From Acetobacteraceae bacterium (GTDB lineage Bacteria > Pseudomonadota > Alphaproteobacteria > Acetobacterales > Acetobacteraceae): DNA of 61,061 nucleotides. Within the stretch, counting starts at the first letter, position 1. Each line of letters starts with the position of its first letter. Where the stretch lies: NCBI GenBank assembly GCA_027487675.1, contig JAIYDD010000234.1, forward strand, positions 1-61,061, written 5' to 3'. The notes beneath the pieces were generated by a model. That model worked only from the letters and a program-made list of their open reading frames with translations. It was not told where the DNA came from and ran no database searches. The position numbers and the translations under genes were made by a program. Shown piece after piece: positions 60,552-61,061 of the stretch.

Positions 60552-61061
60552 TCATCCGCTCAGGTAGAGCGCGTGGATCTCCTGGCCGAGGGCGATGTTG
60601 CGGTCGATCTGCGCGGTCAGCCAGGCATGCAGCCCGCCGGCCATCACCGCCTCGATCCGCCCCGCCGACAATTCGTCATGGATGGCGGCGGAAAGCTCCT
60701 GCGGGCGCCCGCGCCGCCCGCCGGTGGCCTCCGCGATGCCTTCCAGCGCATGCCGCACCCGCCCGTGGCAGGAGACGAGCGAGCGCGGCAGTTCCTGGCG
60801 GAACAGCAGCAGCTCCGCCACCAGCGGCGCCTGCAACCGGGCGTGGTACACCCACTGGAAGGCGCGCAGCGCGGAGACGCTGCGCAGCAGCGCCTGCCAT
60901 TCGGCATAGGCCAGCGCACCTTCCGAGTCCGGCCCCGACAGTGCGCGGTGCTTGGCATCCAGCAGCCGCGCCGTGTTGTCGGCGCGTTCCAGCATCACGC
61001 CGAGATGCACGAACAGCCAGCCCTCGTCGCGCAGCATGGTGTCGGCCGCGGCGCCGTTGAA
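60552..61061 (-). CDS. Alpha-E (DUF403) domain protein, C-terminal part (5' end outside window)
   Basis: The visible 169 residues match the helical alpha-E domain, including F-V-H-L-G-V-M-L-E-R-A-D-N-T-A-R-L-L-D near the beginning. The gene runs off the right edge. These proteins are usually paired with a circularly permuted ATP-grasp protein and a transglutaminase-like protein, but those would lie outside this window. The function is not known. Confidence 0.85.
   Translation of the reverse strand, partial: FNGAAADTMLRDEGWLFVHLGVMLERADNTARLLDAKHRALSGPDSEGALAYAEWQALLRSVSALRAFQWVYHARLQAPLVAELLLFRQELPRSLVSCHGRVRHALEGIAEATGGRRGRPQELSAAIHDELSAGRIEAVMAGGLHAWLTAQIDRNIALGQEIHALYLSG

Overview
The window is about 61 kb of very GC-rich (roughly 70-75%) chromosomal DNA from an alphaproteobacterium. 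It most resembles the Acetobacteraceae, for example Roseomonas-like genera. This inference rests on two TctC/Bug-type solute receptors, a CtaJ-like aa3 oxidase subunit IV, an HdaA-type DnaA homologue, and the order purN-purM / DUF2066 / CDP-alcohol phosphotransferase / PerM / hdaA / ppk / ppx. No phage, transposase, integrase or CRISPR array was seen. Genes are dense and many overlap by an ATGA, GTGA or TTGA stop/start.

Layout. 1-6.5 kb: the end of an alpha/beta hydrolase, Sua5/TsaC and CysQ, two tandem M17 leucyl aminopeptidases, a VapBC toxin-antitoxin pair with a perfect palindromic operator, and HolC. 6.5-14.8 kb: a PAS/HisKA_2 sensor kinase, a TctC receptor, a hybrid sensor kinase and an ABC-F ATPase. 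15-19.6 kb: a 2OG-Fe(II) oxygenase with a coupled membrane/coiled-coil protein, a 660-base gene-free stretch, Ndk, and a chemoreceptor with a C-terminal PilZ domain whose ribosome site lies in a perfect hairpin. 19.8-31 kb: CtaJ-like subunit, PurN/PurM, DUF2066, CDP-alcohol phosphotransferase, PerM-type permease, HdaA, Ppk1, Ppx. Two lower-GC genes for probable cell-wall enzymes (papain/NlpC-like; LAS/M15-like plus a peptidoglycan-binding domain) interrupt or flank this block. 31-34.8 kb: HemC, TsaD, YgfZ and a small membrane methyltransferase. 34.9-38.4 kb: a peroxide-defence module of OxyR, manganese catalase, AhpC and AhpD. 38.5-40.2 kb: a PAS-GGDEF-EAL protein and tRNA-Val(GAC).

40.2-61 kb is mostly catabolic: an N-formylglutamate amidohydrolase-like protein, a class III CoA-transferase, an acyl-CoA dehydrogenase, a split thiamine-diphosphate decarboxylase with a cupin and a TctC receptor, a LysE exporter, an N-acyl-D-amino-acid deacylase, an RTX/M10 metallopeptidase, a serine hydrolase, and a translationally coupled hydantoinase operon (HyuA, HyuB, M20 amidohydrolase) near an atypical SDR and a 2-hydroxyacid dehydrogenase. 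The window ends inside an alpha-E protein gene.

The least expected signal is a predicted ~89-nt small RNA on the minus strand (41349-41437). It has a recognisable promoter, a 5' hairpin, a strong intrinsic terminator and an exposed anti-Shine-Dalgarno stretch. That stretch is complementary over 11 nt to the ribosome site of the TctC gene at 46162. Other points of interest are the two wall-enzyme genes, the hairpin over the chemoreceptor ribosome site, the LysR-type box before ahpC, and the split decarboxylase of unknown substrate.
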